From M55B112 sp040903745 (GTDB lineage Bacteria; Bacteroidota; Bacteroidia; Bacteroidales; GCA-2748055): a DNA stretch of 64,000 nt. The stretch is taken from NCBI GenBank assembly GCA_040903745.1, contig JBBDUV010000092.1, forward strand, positions 21,932 to 85,931. The letters are read 5' to 3'. The position numbers and the translations under genes were made by a program. Positions 1 through 8,976 of this stretch are shown one piece after another; position 1 is the first letter of the stretch, and every line of letters starts with the position of its first letter. Below the pieces are notes generated by a model that saw nothing but the letters and a program-made list of their open reading frames with translations, ran no database searches and had not been told where the DNA came from.

Positions 1-619
1 ACAGGCTGTCTTCAATTACCGGCAGACTGGCAATTACATGCTCCTGCTGCAGAACCTCCTGCAGGGCAATCTTCACCTTCTCCTCTAATCGCGATCCGGA
101 TGGAGGAACGCTGGTGTCAGCTTCAGTTCTTTGGAAATCTATATCTGGTTCCTCTCTGCCCAATTGTCGTTTTCCTGAAGCAGGGGCTGTTTTTTCATCT
201 CCTGCCTGTCGCCCGGATATTTCGTTTACAACCGTTGCATCATCGTAATTGATCTGTCCAGTAGTATTGGCTGCGATTCGGTCTTCATCTTCGCTCTTCT
301 TTGCGGCGGTTTCGGTTGATCGCTCATCCTGGCGCACGGAACCCTTATCTGGCCGTCTCCCGTCCTCCTCCACCGCCGGATCGTCTACCATATTAATAGC
401 AATATCCGGTTGTGGATCAACCGGAAACAGCAGGACCCCGACAGTTACCGCCAGGGCAAGACCGGCAGCAGCAGCGAGTACAATGAAAAGCTTCCCCTTG
501 CTATTGCCACTTCGAAGTTGCGCTGAAATGCCCTCCCATACCGCCTCCGGAGGCTCAGGGGTAAACCCCGCCACCTTCCCGGACAATCCGCCTCGCTGTA
601 TGTTCTCTTCCTTACCCAT
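1..619 (-). CDS. Hypothetical single-pass membrane protein, partial (probable sigma-factor partner)
   Basis: An open frame begins with ATG at 619 (MGKEENIQRG) and runs off the left edge, leaving 206 codons of the N-terminal part. A short cytoplasmic head contains PEAVWEGISAQL at about residues 24-35. A single hydrophobic segment follows at about 44-65, then a long polar, Glu/Asp/Lys-rich linker. It lies 84 bp downstream of an ECF sigma factor on the same strand. In Bacteroidota this layout usually belongs to an anti-sigma-like protein or a TM-anchored outer-membrane-barrel protein encoded with the sigma factor. The C-terminal domain is missing, so the family cannot be fixed. The W..I...L head and position are seen; the regulatory role is inferred. 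Confidence 0.6.
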   Translation of the reverse strand, partial: MGKEENIQRGGLSGKVAGFTPEPPEAVWEGISAQLRSGNSKGKLFIVLAAAAGLALAVTVGVLLFPVDPQPDIAINMVDDPAVEEDGRRPDKGSVRQDERSTETAAKKSEDEDRIAANTTGQINYDDATVVNEISGRQAGDEKTAPASGKRQLGREEPDIDFQRTEADTSVPPSGSRLEEKVKIALQEVLQQEHVIASLPVIEDSL

Positions 620-703
620 TTTCTTTCTCTACCTTACGCATATTATTTCTTTTCCTTACGCATTTTCTTCTATCCAGCTATTTTGCTGCCTTAACACCTC
701 TGT

Positions 704-1291
704 TTATCTAAGTTGTACATTTCCATATACCTTTTTCACCTTCCCCTGCAAAATAGCCCGTGCCCGTGAGAGATTCGATTTGGATGTGCCATCCGAAATG
801 CCGAGCATCTCCCCGATCTCTTTGTGGTTGTACCCCTCAATCGCGTACAGGTTAAAAACCATCCTGTAGCGGGGCGGCAACTCCTGTATCATGGCCACCA
901 GGAATTCTGCATTCAAATCATCCAGAACATCGTCAGTGATCTTTTCATTCAGCAACAACGGCTCTTCATCTATTCGTTGCATAACGACCTGACTCCTGTA
1001 TCGTCCCAGGGCCGTGTTGATCATGACCCTCCTGATCCATCCCGGAAACGCCTTCGCCTCCTTTACCTGTCCTATCTTTTTAAACACCTTCACAAACCCA
1101 TCCTGCAGAATATCCTGGGCATCCTCCTCCGATGATGCGTACTGCATGCATAAGCCGTACATCGCAGCGCTGAATTGCCTGTATAGCTTTTCCTGACTGC
1201 CCGGATCTCCCTTGATGCAGCCTTCGATCAGTATTTCCAGTGTGTTTGTCAACCGCTCTTCTCTCTTGTTTGCAAAGTTAGGGGTTTTCAA
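704..1291 (-). CDS. ECF-type RNA polymerase sigma factor
   Basis: 195-residue extracytoplasmic-function sigma factor that would direct RNA polymerase to a small regulon. Region 2 covers about residues 25-90, with the core-binding segment around DAQDILQDGFVKVF. Region 4 covers about 135-182, with the helix-turn-helix around GYNHKEIGEMLGIS that reads the -35 element. Region 1.1 and region 3 are absent, as expected for ECF factors. The start at MKTPNFANK is the longest option; a start a few codons inside is possible because the first 15 residues are not conserved in the family. The downstream gene on the same strand encodes a single-pass membrane protein that could be its regulator. Confidence 0.88.
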   Translation of the reverse strand: MKTPNFANKREERLTNTLEILIEGCIKGDPGSQEKLYRQFSAAMYGLCMQYASSEEDAQDILQDGFVKVFKKIGQVKEAKAFPGWIRRVMINTALGRYRSQVVMQRIDEEPLLLNEKITDDVLDDLNAEFLVAMIQELPPRYRMVFNLYAIEGYNHKEIGEMLGISDGTSKSNLSRARAILQGKVKKVYGNVQLR

Positions 1292-1621
1292 AGAGTGCCA
1301 TCAAAAATTATGCCCCGCTGGAAAGATCTGCGCATCTGACCGAACACTGCTCATTGGCAGGAGCTGCATTTTTACTTCCTATATAGCCTATTCCATTTTC
1401 TGGTAAGATGAGTCCTGCTGAAAAAAGGTTGCGCCTTTGTTAAAACTGTCAGTGACCCAACCCACAGTGATAAATTTATAAAAAATTATCATGAACTAAA
1501 AAAACAGACTCCGGCAGAATCTGAATTCTACCGGAGTCTGTTCATATAAGGTCAGTATAAAATGATCCAGTTGGTCACCTGAGCCAATAAATCATACATC
1601 TGCCAAATCTTTGCAGCTGTA
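1292..1621. other. Intergenic region between lpdA and the sigma-factor gene
   Basis: About 330 bp with no convincing reading frame. It holds the lpdA terminator at 1504-1541, and the segment 1292-1490 must contain the promoter of the sigma-factor gene. No exact TAnnTTTG element was found there on the minus strand, so that promoter may be of another class, possibly self-recognised by the ECF factor. Confidence 0.5.
1504..1541 (-). terminator. Rho-independent terminator of lpdA
   Basis: Inverted repeat: an 11-bp arm (ACAGACTCCGG and its complement), one mismatch, then 5 more pairs closing on a CTGA loop. On the minus strand it is followed by a T run (A run just left of 1504 on the given strand). 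It lies about 80 bp after the lpdA stop codon. Confidence 0.85.
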
Positions 1622-3013
1622 TCAGATATGAATTACTTCTCCATAAGCAGCAGCAGCGGCTTCCATGATGGCCTCCGACATGGTCGGGTGCGGGTGGACC
1701 GACTTGATGATCTCTTCTCCTGTTGTTTCCAGCTTCCTCGCTACGACCAGTTCAGCGATCATCTCGGTAACATTCGCCCCGATCATATGGGCACCTAGCA
1801 GTTCACCGTATTTCTCGTCGAAAATGAGCTTTACAAATCCATCCTTCGCTCCGGCAGCAGCAGCCTTTCCTGAAGCAGAGAATGGGAATTTACCTACTTT
1901 GACGGTATACCCGGCCTCTTTGGCTGCTTTCTCTGTCATGCCTACCGAGGCTACTTCCGGACTGGTATAGGTACAACCGGGAACATTGGAATAGTCGACC
2001 GGCTGCGGCTTGTGTCCTGCGATCTTCTCAACACAGACGATCCCTTCTGCAGAGGCAACATGCGCCAGTGCCGGTCCGTCGACAATGTCACCGATCGCGT
2101 AAACTCCCTCCACATTGGTCCGGTAAAACTCATCCACAACCACCTTTCCTTTATCTGTCTTTATCTTCAACTCTTCAAGGCCAATGTCCTCAATATTGGG
2201 GGTAATACCAACGGCTGAAAGCACGATATCAGCTTCTGCAGTCTCTTCTCCCTTTTTGGTTTTGATGGTCACCTTGCACTTCTTACCCGATGTATCGACC
2301 TTTTCCACTGAAGATGAGGTCATCACTTTCATTCCCAGCTTCTTGAAGGAGCGCTCCAGTTGCTTTGAGACCTCCTCGTCCTCCAGGGGCACCACGTTGG
2401 GAAGAAATTCCACCAATGTTACTTTGGTTCCCATTGTGGCATAGAAATAGGCAAACTCGCTTCCGATCGCACCGGAACCAACAACAACCATCGATTCGGG
2501 CAGCTTATCGAGTGTCATCGCCTTGCGGTAACCAATGATTTTCTTCCCGTCCTTCTTCAGGTTGGGTAAATCGCGCGAACGTGCACCCGTTGCAAGAACA
2601 ATATGGGATGCCTCTACCTCTTTTGTCTTGCCATCATCGCCGGTAACGGTAACCAGACCTTTGGCTTTTAGTTTCCCGGTACCATTGATCACATCAATTT
2701 TATTCTTCTTAAACAGGAACTGGATCCCCTTACTCATACCGTCTGCCACTGTTCTGCTGCGCTGAACCACCTTCCCGAAATCAGCTTTGGCCTCACCGTC
2801 AATCACTATACCATAGTCCCCTGCATGTTGAAGGTATTCAAATACCTGGGCACTTTTCAACAATGATTTCGTGGGTATGCACCCCCAGTTCAGACAGATA
2901 CCCCCCAGGGATTCCTTTTCCACTACAGCAGTTTTCAAGCCAAGTTGTGAAGCACGGATTGCAGCTACGTATCCACCCGGTCCGCTGCCAATAACTAAAA
3001 CATCATATTTCAT
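1622..3013 (-). CDS. lpdA: Dihydrolipoyl dehydrogenase (E3)
   Basis: 463-residue flavoprotein that reoxidises protein-bound dihydrolipoamide with NAD+ in 2-oxoacid dehydrogenase complexes and the glycine cleavage system. The FAD-binding GSGPGG motif is at residues 9-14. The redox-active disulfide is in CLNWGC (Cys40, Cys45). The NAD-binding VVVGSGAIGSEFA follows mid-protein, and the dimerisation domain carries the catalytic HPHPT near residues 440-444. The length is normal and the start is unambiguous. No E1 or E2 gene is adjacent, so this looks like a stand-alone E3 shared by several complexes. A promoter (3102-3132) and a terminator (1504-1541) flank it, so it is probably monocistronic. Confidence 0.96.
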   Translation of the reverse strand: MKYDVLVIGSGPGGYVAAIRASQLGLKTAVVEKESLGGICLNWGCIPTKSLLKSAQVFEYLQHAGDYGIVIDGEAKADFGKVVQRSRTVADGMSKGIQFLFKKNKIDVINGTGKLKAKGLVTVTGDDGKTKEVEASHIVLATGARSRDLPNLKKDGKKIIGYRKAMTLDKLPESMVVVGSGAIGSEFAYFYATMGTKVTLVEFLPNVVPLEDEEVSKQLERSFKKLGMKVMTSSSVEKVDTSGKKCKVTIKTKKGEETAEADIVLSAVGITPNIEDIGLEELKIKTDKGKVVVDEFYRTNVEGVYAIGDIVDGPALAHVASAEGIVCVEKIAGHKPQPVDYSNVPGCTYTSPEVASVGMTEKAAKEAGYTVKVGKFPFSASGKAAAAGAKDGFVKLIFDEKYGELLGAHMIGANVTEMIAELVVARKLETTGEEIIKSVHPHPTMSEAIMEAAAAAYGEVIHI

Positions 3014-3101
3014 AATAAAAAGTTTATATTTTTAAAGTAAAAAGATCCTGTATCCCTCTGTGAAAATTGACATACTTACAGTAAATCGCACTTTGGCAAT
3101 C

Positions 3102-3132
3102 CAAAGATATGTTCAGAATAACAATATAACAA
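3102..3132 (-). promoter_or_regulatory. Bacteroidota-type promoter of lpdA
   Basis: On the minus strand TATCTTTG (3109-3102) matches the -7 consensus TAnnTTTG. TTG at 3132-3130 lies 20 nt upstream, the usual distance for the -33 element. Predicted transcription start is near 3095, giving an approximately 80-nt leader. Confidence 0.6.
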
Positions 3133-3191
3133 CAAAACTTCAAATCAGTTTTCAAAAAGAAAAAATTCCTCGAAAGTGTGACTTTACTTTT

Positions 3192-3229
3192 AATCCGGGC
3201 CACTTTTTTCAATCCGGGCCATTTTTTGG
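3192..3229. repeat. 19-bp tandem duplication
   Basis: Two adjacent copies of a 19-bp unit beginning AATCCGGGCCA and continuing into a T run (3192-3210 and 3211-3229). They differ at three positions. The C/G-rich core stands out in an A/T-rich intergenic region. Function unknown. Confidence 0.7.
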
Positions 3230-3286
3230 ATTTATTGGTATTTATAAGAATCTCAAAATATTAAGGGTTCTCATTCTGAAACCAAT

Positions 3287-3294
3287 TATCTTTG
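3287..3294 (+). promoter_or_regulatory. -7 promoter element of the TonB receptor gene
   Basis: TATCTTTG matches TAnnTTTG. No good TTG lies at the -33 distance, which may indicate an activator-dependent promoter. The start would be near 3301, placing the GTTAAACC repeats within the first 70 nt of the transcript. Confidence 0.5.
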
Positions 3295-3326
3295 CAGCTT
3301 ATTTTTTACCGGTTACAATGAGTTTT

Positions 3327-3368
3327 GTTAAACCAAAACCGCAGATTATTGTTAAACCATGTTAAACC
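3327..3368. promoter_or_regulatory. Three direct GTTAAACC repeats, possible operator
   Basis: The octamer GTTAAACC occurs at 3327-3334, 3351-3358 and 3361-3368 (start-to-start distances 24 and 10 bp). The last copy ends 31 bp before the TonB-receptor start codon and all three follow the predicted promoter. The 10-bp spacing would place two copies on one face of the helix. Regulator unknown. Confidence 0.4.
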
Positions 3369-3399
3369 GGACACGAAATAAAATTAAAACCTCTGTAAT

Positions 3400-5811
3400 A
3401 TGAAATTATTTGAAGGTGCGAACTCAATTTATGATCTGCTATCAATTCCTCTTATTCTTTTTTTCAGCGTTCTGCCATTGTTCAGCCAGCAGAATACAGA
3501 TGCAAATATATTTGGTGATGTTCAGTCGGGTGGTGAGCACATTCCCTTTGCCAATGTATTTATCGAAGGTACCTCCATCGGGACATCGACAGATGAAACA
3601 GGGCATTACATGTTAATAAATATGCCGGAAGGCAGGCATACCCTTGTCGCAGATGCCCTTGGTTATGCATCTTCTAAAAAAGAGATCGAGATAAAGGCCA
3701 ATACAGTAATCGAAGTAAACTTCGAACTGCAGCAAAGATTAATGAAAGTTGACGAAGTGGTCGTTACTGGAACAAAAACCTTTAAAAGACAGACCCAAAG
3801 TCCGGTCATCGTCCACGTAATGGATCAAATAATGATCGATGCAGTGCAGGCCTGCAATATCTCCGAAGGACTCAATTTTCAGCCGGGATTAAGGGTAGAG
3901 GTCGATTGTCAGACCTGCAATTACACCCAGCTTCGTATGAATGGACTGGGAGGTGGATATTCACAGATATTGATTAATGGCCGACCGGTATTCAGTCCCC
4001 TGATCGGCTTGTATGGCCTTGAGCAAATTCCGGCCAACATGGTCGACCGCATTGAAGTTGTTAGAGGCGGGGGATCGGCGCTCTATGGTTCAAGCGCCAT
4101 CGGGGGAACAGTAAATGTGATCACCCGTATTCCACAAAAAAATGAATATGAAGTGAGTCTTACATCCCATCTGATTAATGGAGAGGCTTTTGACTATGTG
4201 GTAAATGGTAATATCAGCATGGTTAGCCGCAACAGGAATGCCGGAGCAGTGATCTTTGTTAACAACAGGGCCAGGGAGGCATACGACCATCCTGGCATCA
4301 CGCTCCGGGGGGATGGAACAACAATGGTTGAAAAGGATAATTATTCGGAACTTCCGGAATTGCGCAATAACTCATTTGGTCTGAACCTATTTTACAAACC
4401 GACCCCCAAACAAAAAATTGAACTGAATCTATCCAGCCTGTATGAATACAGGTACGGTGGAGAGATGATCAACAAACAGGCCCACCTGGCTCAGCAATCG
4501 GAAGAGAGGGTTCATAATATACTTATGGGGGGACTCGATTATCAGTTGAATTTCAATGACAACAACAGTTCGTTGATCACATATCTTGCGGGACAATATA
4601 CCGACAGGGATCACTATACCGGACTTTATCCTGGTACTGATGAATTTGATTCCGATTCAGCTTTTCTAGAAGCAGAAAAAATCCATCTTCAAAATCCTCC
4701 CTACGGATATACATACAATACCACCTTGCAGGCAGGAATGCAGATTAATCACAGGTTGGAGAACTTCATCAGGGGATCAAATGTAATTACACTGGGAACC
4801 GAGTACCTGTTCGATGATGTGCTTGATTCTATCCCCCAATATCGGTACGGAACCGATCAGAGAACAGAAAATGTTGCAGGGTTTCTCCAAAGCGACTGGG
4901 AGATTTCAAGAGCGTTCACTGTCCTTTTGGGAATTCGGGCCGATAAACACAACCTGGTTGACAATCTGATTTTTAGTCCGCGGGCCTCCATCCTATATAA
5001 ATACAAGGATTACACACAATTTCGCCTTACCTGGGGAACGGGGTTTCGTGCACCGCAAGCCTTCGATACCGATATGCACGTGGCATTCGCCGGAGGGGGA
5101 ATATCACGTATTTCCCTGGCACCTGATCTTAAAGAGGAGCGTTCAAACAGCCTGAGCGGTTCACTGAATTTTGATATGCCAAAAGAAAAATACATTTTCG
5201 GGGTTACAATAGAGGGGTTCTACACCAAACTGAATGATGCCTTCTATCTTCAACCCGATGGCATGGATCAACTGGGGGTACAATACCAGAAGCGCAATAG
5301 CCCAGGTGCAACAGTACAGGGTGCCACAATTGAATTACGGGGAAACTACAATAAAATGGTGCAACTGGAAGCAGGTGCTACATTGCAGAAAAGTCTTCAC
5401 AGTGAACCGGTGGAGAATATTGAGGGACTGGAACCTAAACGGGAATTCCTTCGCTCCCCGGACCAATACGGGTATGCCATTCTTACCTATACACCAAATT
5501 CGAAATTGAATGCTTCTCTAAGCAGTGTTTACACAGGCCAGATGCTGCATGCCAAATACTCCCCGGATCCAAACCTGGCCCCGGATGAATACCGCACCTC
5601 GCCTGGTTATACCGAATTAAATATTAAGCTTGGTTATACCTTTTCTATCCCAACAATTGATTCAGGACTTGAATTTTATGGAGGAGTCAAGAACATTACA
5701 AATGCTTATCAAAGTGATTTTGACAATTTCAAAAACAGGGACAGCAACTATATTTACGGACCGGCTTTACCAAGAACCCTGTATATTGGATTGAAGCTTA
5801 AAACTATATAG
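3400..5811 (+). CDS. TonB-dependent outer-membrane receptor
   Basis: 803-residue receptor that would import a scarce ligand across the outer membrane with TonB energy. A signal peptide ends near residue 30. A carboxypeptidase-regulatory-like domain follows at about 35-115, then a TonB-box-like stretch near VDEVVVTGT, a plug domain at about 135-250 (ILINGRPVFS, VRGGGSALYG) and a 22-strand-type barrel to the C terminus. Three cysteines lie in the plug (Cys152, Cys170, Cys173), the last two as CQTC, suggesting a disulfide or metal site. It is not a SusC-type protein and no SusD or siderophore gene is adjacent, so the ligand (metal chelate, haem, cobalamin or other) cannot be named. Candidate operator repeats lie just upstream. 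Confidence 0.9.
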   Translation: MKLFEGANSIYDLLSIPLILFFSVLPLFSQQNTDANIFGDVQSGGEHIPFANVFIEGTSIGTSTDETGHYMLINMPEGRHTLVADALGYASSKKEIEIKANTVIEVNFELQQRLMKVDEVVVTGTKTFKRQTQSPVIVHVMDQIMIDAVQACNISEGLNFQPGLRVEVDCQTCNYTQLRMNGLGGGYSQILINGRPVFSPLIGLYGLEQIPANMVDRIEVVRGGGSALYGSSAIGGTVNVITRIPQKNEYEVSLTSHLINGEAFDYVVNGNISMVSRNRNAGAVIFVNNRAREAYDHPGITLRGDGTTMVEKDNYSELPELRNNSFGLNLFYKPTPKQKIELNLSSLYEYRYGGEMINKQAHLAQQSEERVHNILMGGLDYQLNFNDNNSSLITYLAGQYTDRDHYTGLYPGTDEFDSDSAFLEAEKIHLQNPPYGYTYNTTLQAGMQINHRLENFIRGSNVITLGTEYLFDDVLDSIPQYRYGTDQRTENVAGFLQSDWEISRAFTVLLGIRADKHNLVDNLIFSPRASILYKYKDYTQFRLTWGTGFRAPQAFDTDMHVAFAGGGISRISLAPDLKEERSNSLSGSLNFDMPKEKYIFGVTIEGFYTKLNDAFYLQPDGMDQLGVQYQKRNSPGATVQGATIELRGNYNKMVQLEAGATLQKSLHSEPVENIEGLEPKREFLRSPDQYGYAILTYTPNSKLNASLSSVYTGQMLHAKYSPDPNLAPDEYRTSPGYTELNIKLGYTFSIPTIDSGLEFYGGVKNITNAYQSDFDNFKNRDSNYIYGPALPRTLYIGLKLKTI

Positions 5812-6241
5812 TAAGTCTATTATGTCCGCTTACTGCAATATGCTCATCCGGAAATTGCTCATTTACGCAAGTAAGCTCAGCATTATCCGACCTGCTCTAC
5901 CGCTAAGTCCTTCGCCTTACACTTACCTTATAAACGAACAATATGATCCAGCCACTGCATAATATGGACAGACTCATAAACTCGCTTTCAGGAATGCAGT
6001 GTAAATTTTTGTATAGTTGCATAGGCTCTGCCTGATTTTCATTATAAATTCCAGGATGAACGACTCTTCTGTTATCCTGACAAATTTCTTTTTTGTAAAA
6101 TAAGTTTCAATATCTTTGGTCTGTTTATCTGGAAGTGTCCTTATATATTGAGACCATAAACTGTTTGAAGAGTAACAAAATGTGCTAGTTGACAACAAAG
6201 AACTGAGTAACTATCCTAAGTATCAAATACTAAAATAAGCT
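5812..6241. other. 430-bp region without a supported gene
   Basis: No frame here carries a recognisable domain. A 74-codon minus-strand frame at 5974-6198 is low-complexity and unsupported. No terminator-like hairpin with a T run, tRNA or long repeat was seen. The segment 5821-5940 is richer in G/C than the rest and could be a decayed remnant, but nothing identifies it. Confidence 0.4.
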
Positions 6242-7033
6242 GTGAAAAGAAAAGGCAACCTGGTCAGACAGATCCTTTACAAATACCTGCCGCTGGAGAG
6301 CTATCTGCGGATATTGAGCAGGCTCTATCTTACCTCTTTCAACTGGGGATTACTTAAAGGGAACCGATTGTATGAATATCCCTATTTTTTGAAGAATGTT
6401 ATCGGCACAGGCGATATATGCATTGATGTCGGAGCCAACCTGGGGTATTATTCAACGGTGTTATCCAAACTGGCCGGACCACAAGGAAGGGTGTATGCCA
6501 TTGAACCGGTGGAGCCCGTTAGAAAAGTGCTGGAGACAAATACCAGGAGATATAAAAATATCGAGATCCTTCCTTACGCCCTTGGTGAGGAGGATACCAC
6601 CATACAGATCAGCAATACCACATTCCGGGAGAAGGGCTTCCTGGCGTCCGGCTCCTTTTTTGTAAGTGATCGCAAATCCGGCCGTCGACCCGACGAAACC
6701 ATTGCGTTTACTGCATCGATGAAAAAGGGAAGCAAGTTGTTTTTACACCTGGAAAGACTGGATTTTATTAAGTGCGATATAGAAGGGTATGAAATTGTTG
6801 TATTGCCTGAACTTGAGCCTCTAATTCTGAAATTCAGGCCGGTTCTGCTGGTGGAAACGGCCGGAACCAACAGGGAAAAGCTGCTTGAACGCTTCAGAAA
6901 TAATGGTTTTGAAGGTTATATTCTGACTGAAGGCACACTTACCAAAGCTACCAAAGAGGGAACAAAGGATATTTTCTTTGTCCCGGAAGAGAAAAATGAA
7001 ATGATCGAACCCTTTTTAAAAATTGGTAATTGA
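6242..7033 (+). CDS. FkbM-family SAM-dependent methyltransferase
   Basis: 263 residues with GTG as start codon. The family transfers a methyl group from S-adenosylmethionine, often to sugar hydroxyls of surface glycans or glycosylated products. SAM motif I is seen as IDVGANLGYYS around residues 60-71, with the acidic end of strand 2 in VYAIEP. The later DFIKCDIEGYE block is the FkbM hallmark. No glycan cluster surrounds it, so the substrate is unknown. It is followed 128 bp later by a membrane-bound AraC-type regulator with its own GTG start; the two may or may not be co-transcribed. Confidence 0.85.
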   Translation: MKRKGNLVRQILYKYLPLESYLRILSRLYLTSFNWGLLKGNRLYEYPYFLKNVIGTGDICIDVGANLGYYSTVLSKLAGPQGRVYAIEPVEPVRKVLETNTRRYKNIEILPYALGEEDTTIQISNTTFREKGFLASGSFFVSDRKSGRRPDETIAFTASMKKGSKLFLHLERLDFIKCDIEGYEIVVLPELEPLILKFRPVLLVETAGTNREKLLERFRNNGFEGYILTEGTLTKATKEGTKDIFFVPEEKNEMIEPFLKIGN

Positions 7034-7161
7034 TCATAAGGCTAAACTGGATTCCGGAATTGATTTTATCCAGACAAATCTTCAAACAACATAGATGATA
7101 TGTGCAACCATATCAACAATTTCGTGTCTATCAAATAACCGCTGATTAAAAAAAATATTAA

Positions 7162-8304
7162 GTGCAAGAACTGGCATCCCAATACAACACCCTACTGGTT
7201 CTGTTGATTGCCTTTCAGGCATTGATTTTTGGTCTCATTTTCTTTAGGACAAAAAGGAACGGACCAGAAATTATTCTGGGTTATTATGAGACCGTATACT
7301 TCATAGTATACTCGGCAATACTGCTCTATTATTTAAACGAACACCGCTTATTTATTGGTGCATACTATGCATTGATTCCCCTCTTGGCACTTTTTCCTGT
7401 ACTTTTTTATCTGTATATAAAAAAAATCGCAAGAGGTAAGCTTGGTAAAACGGAATTGCTTCACTTTATATTTCCGGCACTGCTGTTAATAACGAATTTC
7501 TCCTTTTTACCCTTTCTGACTTTTTCGGAAAAATGGGCTGTTATTATTGATCAGTCAGTATCCAGTGCCAGCCACCAACAACAGATATTTTTGACCATTA
7601 ACAAGTCCGTGTATCCGCTTCTGTTGACCATGCAGCCATTTGTTTATATTATTTTCTGTGGTTTCGAGATCTGGTCCCTGCGAAAAAATATCAAGGATGA
7701 ATATTCCTATTCAAAAGATATCAACCTTCAATGGTCCGTTCAACTAATAATCGCATTTACTATTATCTTTATTATTGCCCTGTTCGTCGACAATGAACAG
7801 TTTAACTATGCTTTTATTTTAATTATCAATGTATTGATAGGTGTAAGCGTTGTAAAACATATGCAGGTTGAAACATATGCAGCAGAAAGCACAGGAAGCA
7901 TGAATCTGCCAGGAAAGAAAACCGAGTTCCACAAATATGCCGCCTCCTGCCTGTCCGAAGAAGAGAAGACCCTCCTTTTTGAAAAGCTGAAGACACACTT
8001 AGAAACTAAAAAGCGATACAACCGTCCGGATCTCCGGCTAACAGATATTGCCAATGAGATTTCAACGAATCGCCAATACTTATCGCAGGTGATCAATGAA
8101 CGAACAGGTGAAAATTTTTATCATTTCATTAACAGGTTTCGAATAGAGGATTTTATTCAGAAAGTGGAAATGAATCCGGCCAGTAACCTTTCTATTGAAG
8201 GTGTTGCTTTCTCAGTGGGCTTTAAATCGAAATCATCCTTTTACAGTGCATTTAAAAAGACCAAAGGCTGCACACCCAAAGTATTTTTTCAAAAAAACAA
8301 TTGA
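7162..8304 (+). CDS. Membrane-anchored AraC-family transcriptional regulator
   Basis: 380 residues from a GTG start. The N-terminal 240 residues form about six to seven hydrophobic segments. The C-terminal 100 residues are a double helix-turn-helix of AraC type, with RLTDIANEISTNRQYLSQ as the first HTH and GVAFSVGFKSKSSFYSAFKK as the second, conserved one. Bacteroidota carry many such 7TM-like sensor/AraC fusions, thought to couple a membrane signal directly to DNA binding. It lies 158 bp upstream of a three-gene surface cluster on the same strand, making that cluster the most likely target; this is inference. No exact TAnnTTTG element precedes it. Confidence 0.88.
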   Translation: MQELASQYNTLLVLLIAFQALIFGLIFFRTKRNGPEIILGYYETVYFIVYSAILLYYLNEHRLFIGAYYALIPLLALFPVLFYLYIKKIARGKLGKTELLHFIFPALLLITNFSFLPFLTFSEKWAVIIDQSVSSASHQQQIFLTINKSVYPLLLTMQPFVYIIFCGFEIWSLRKNIKDEYSYSKDINLQWSVQLIIAFTIIFIIALFVDNEQFNYAFILIINVLIGVSVVKHMQVETYAAESTGSMNLPGKKTEFHKYAASCLSEEEKTLLFEKLKTHLETKKRYNRPDLRLTDIANEISTNRQYLSQVINERTGENFYHFINRFRIEDFIQKVEMNPASNLSIEGVAFSVGFKSKSSFYSAFKKTKGCTPKVFFQKNN

Positions 8305-8462
8305 TCATCCTCCATCCGTGGCATATCCTTTGTGCACCAATGATGCCCCCAGCCTCCTAAAATAGTTCGGATTTATCTATTCGTCCTAAATTTTAAGCAA
8401 TTTGTCAAACTTAAAGTCTAATTAGTCGTAAAATTACCCATTCATTTCAAAACCGATAAATC

Positions 8463-8969
8463 ATGAAAAACAAATTTAAAAGGACGCCGGTCATAATACT
8501 GGCCCTGCTCTTCTTTTGCAGTATTGGCCATTCCCAGTCTGTAAAAAGACAGAGCATCGGAAGTTATGGGGCCGGCGGAATGATTGATGGATTTTTTGTT
8601 TCCCAAACAATCGGCCAGCCATTCTTTACCTCCGGTCATAGCGATCATGTGATAACCATTTCTCCGGGATTTCAGCAGCCCGTTACGTATATGGCCAAAA
8701 AATCAAAGGCAATAGACATGCATAGCGTTCTGGATGTTTTTCCAAATCCTGCATCTGACCATTTCTTCATTGAAACATCAGAACCTATTGAATCGGCTGA
8801 AATCAGAATTACCGACCTCAACGGTAGTGTGATCTCCCAGGAAATTCTGCCAAACCTTCAGCAATACATGATAAGCAGTAGTCATCTCCAGAACGGTTTG
8901 TACTTTATAACTGTCAAATCTGAAAATAACCTGCAAAACTATATTTCCAAAATTGTTATCTCAAAATAA
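8463..8969 (+). CDS. Small secreted protein with T9SS type A sorting domain
   Basis: 168 residues. A signal peptide covers about residues 1-25 (ends SIGHSQ). A short domain follows with the pattern SIGSYGAGG...SQTIGQPF...GFQQP, widespread in Bacteroidota T9SS cargo. Residues about 85-168 are the C-terminal sorting domain, beginning VFPNPASDHF and ending in a basic YISKIVISK tail. Such domains direct export through the type IX secretion channel and are usually removed as the protein is anchored or released. The passenger is only about 55 residues, too small for an enzyme. It is the first gene of a tight cluster: the next gene starts 8 bp after its stop. Confidence 0.9.
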   Translation: MKNKFKRTPVIILALLFFCSIGHSQSVKRQSIGSYGAGGMIDGFFVSQTIGQPFFTSGHSDHVITISPGFQQPVTYMAKKSKAIDMHSVLDVFPNPASDHFFIETSEPIESAEIRITDLNGSVISQEILPNLQQYMISSSHLQNGLYFITVKSENNLQNYISKIVISK

Positions 8970-8976
8970 ACCTGTC

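Larger units (their letters stand above)
3014..3399. other. Divergent intergenic region lpdA / TonB receptor
   Basis: 386 bp without a believable gene; the short frames here have no recognisable domain. It holds the lpdA promoter on the minus strand, a 19-bp tandem duplication at 3192-3229, a plus-strand -7 element at 3287-3294 and three GTTAAACC repeats at 3327-3368. Confidence 0.6.

Noticed and set aside
249..869. 206-codon plus-strand frame
   Set aside because: It lies antisense to the truncated membrane protein and the sigma factor, is Ser/Pro-rich without a domain, and crosses both genes.
3060..3365. 101-codon plus-strand frame upstream of the TonB receptor
   Set aside because: No conserved motif, it spans promoter-like elements of both neighbours, and its composition is that of intergenic DNA.
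5974..6198. 74-codon minus-strand frame in the 430-bp gap
   Set aside because: No recognisable domain, signal or promoter; likely chance.
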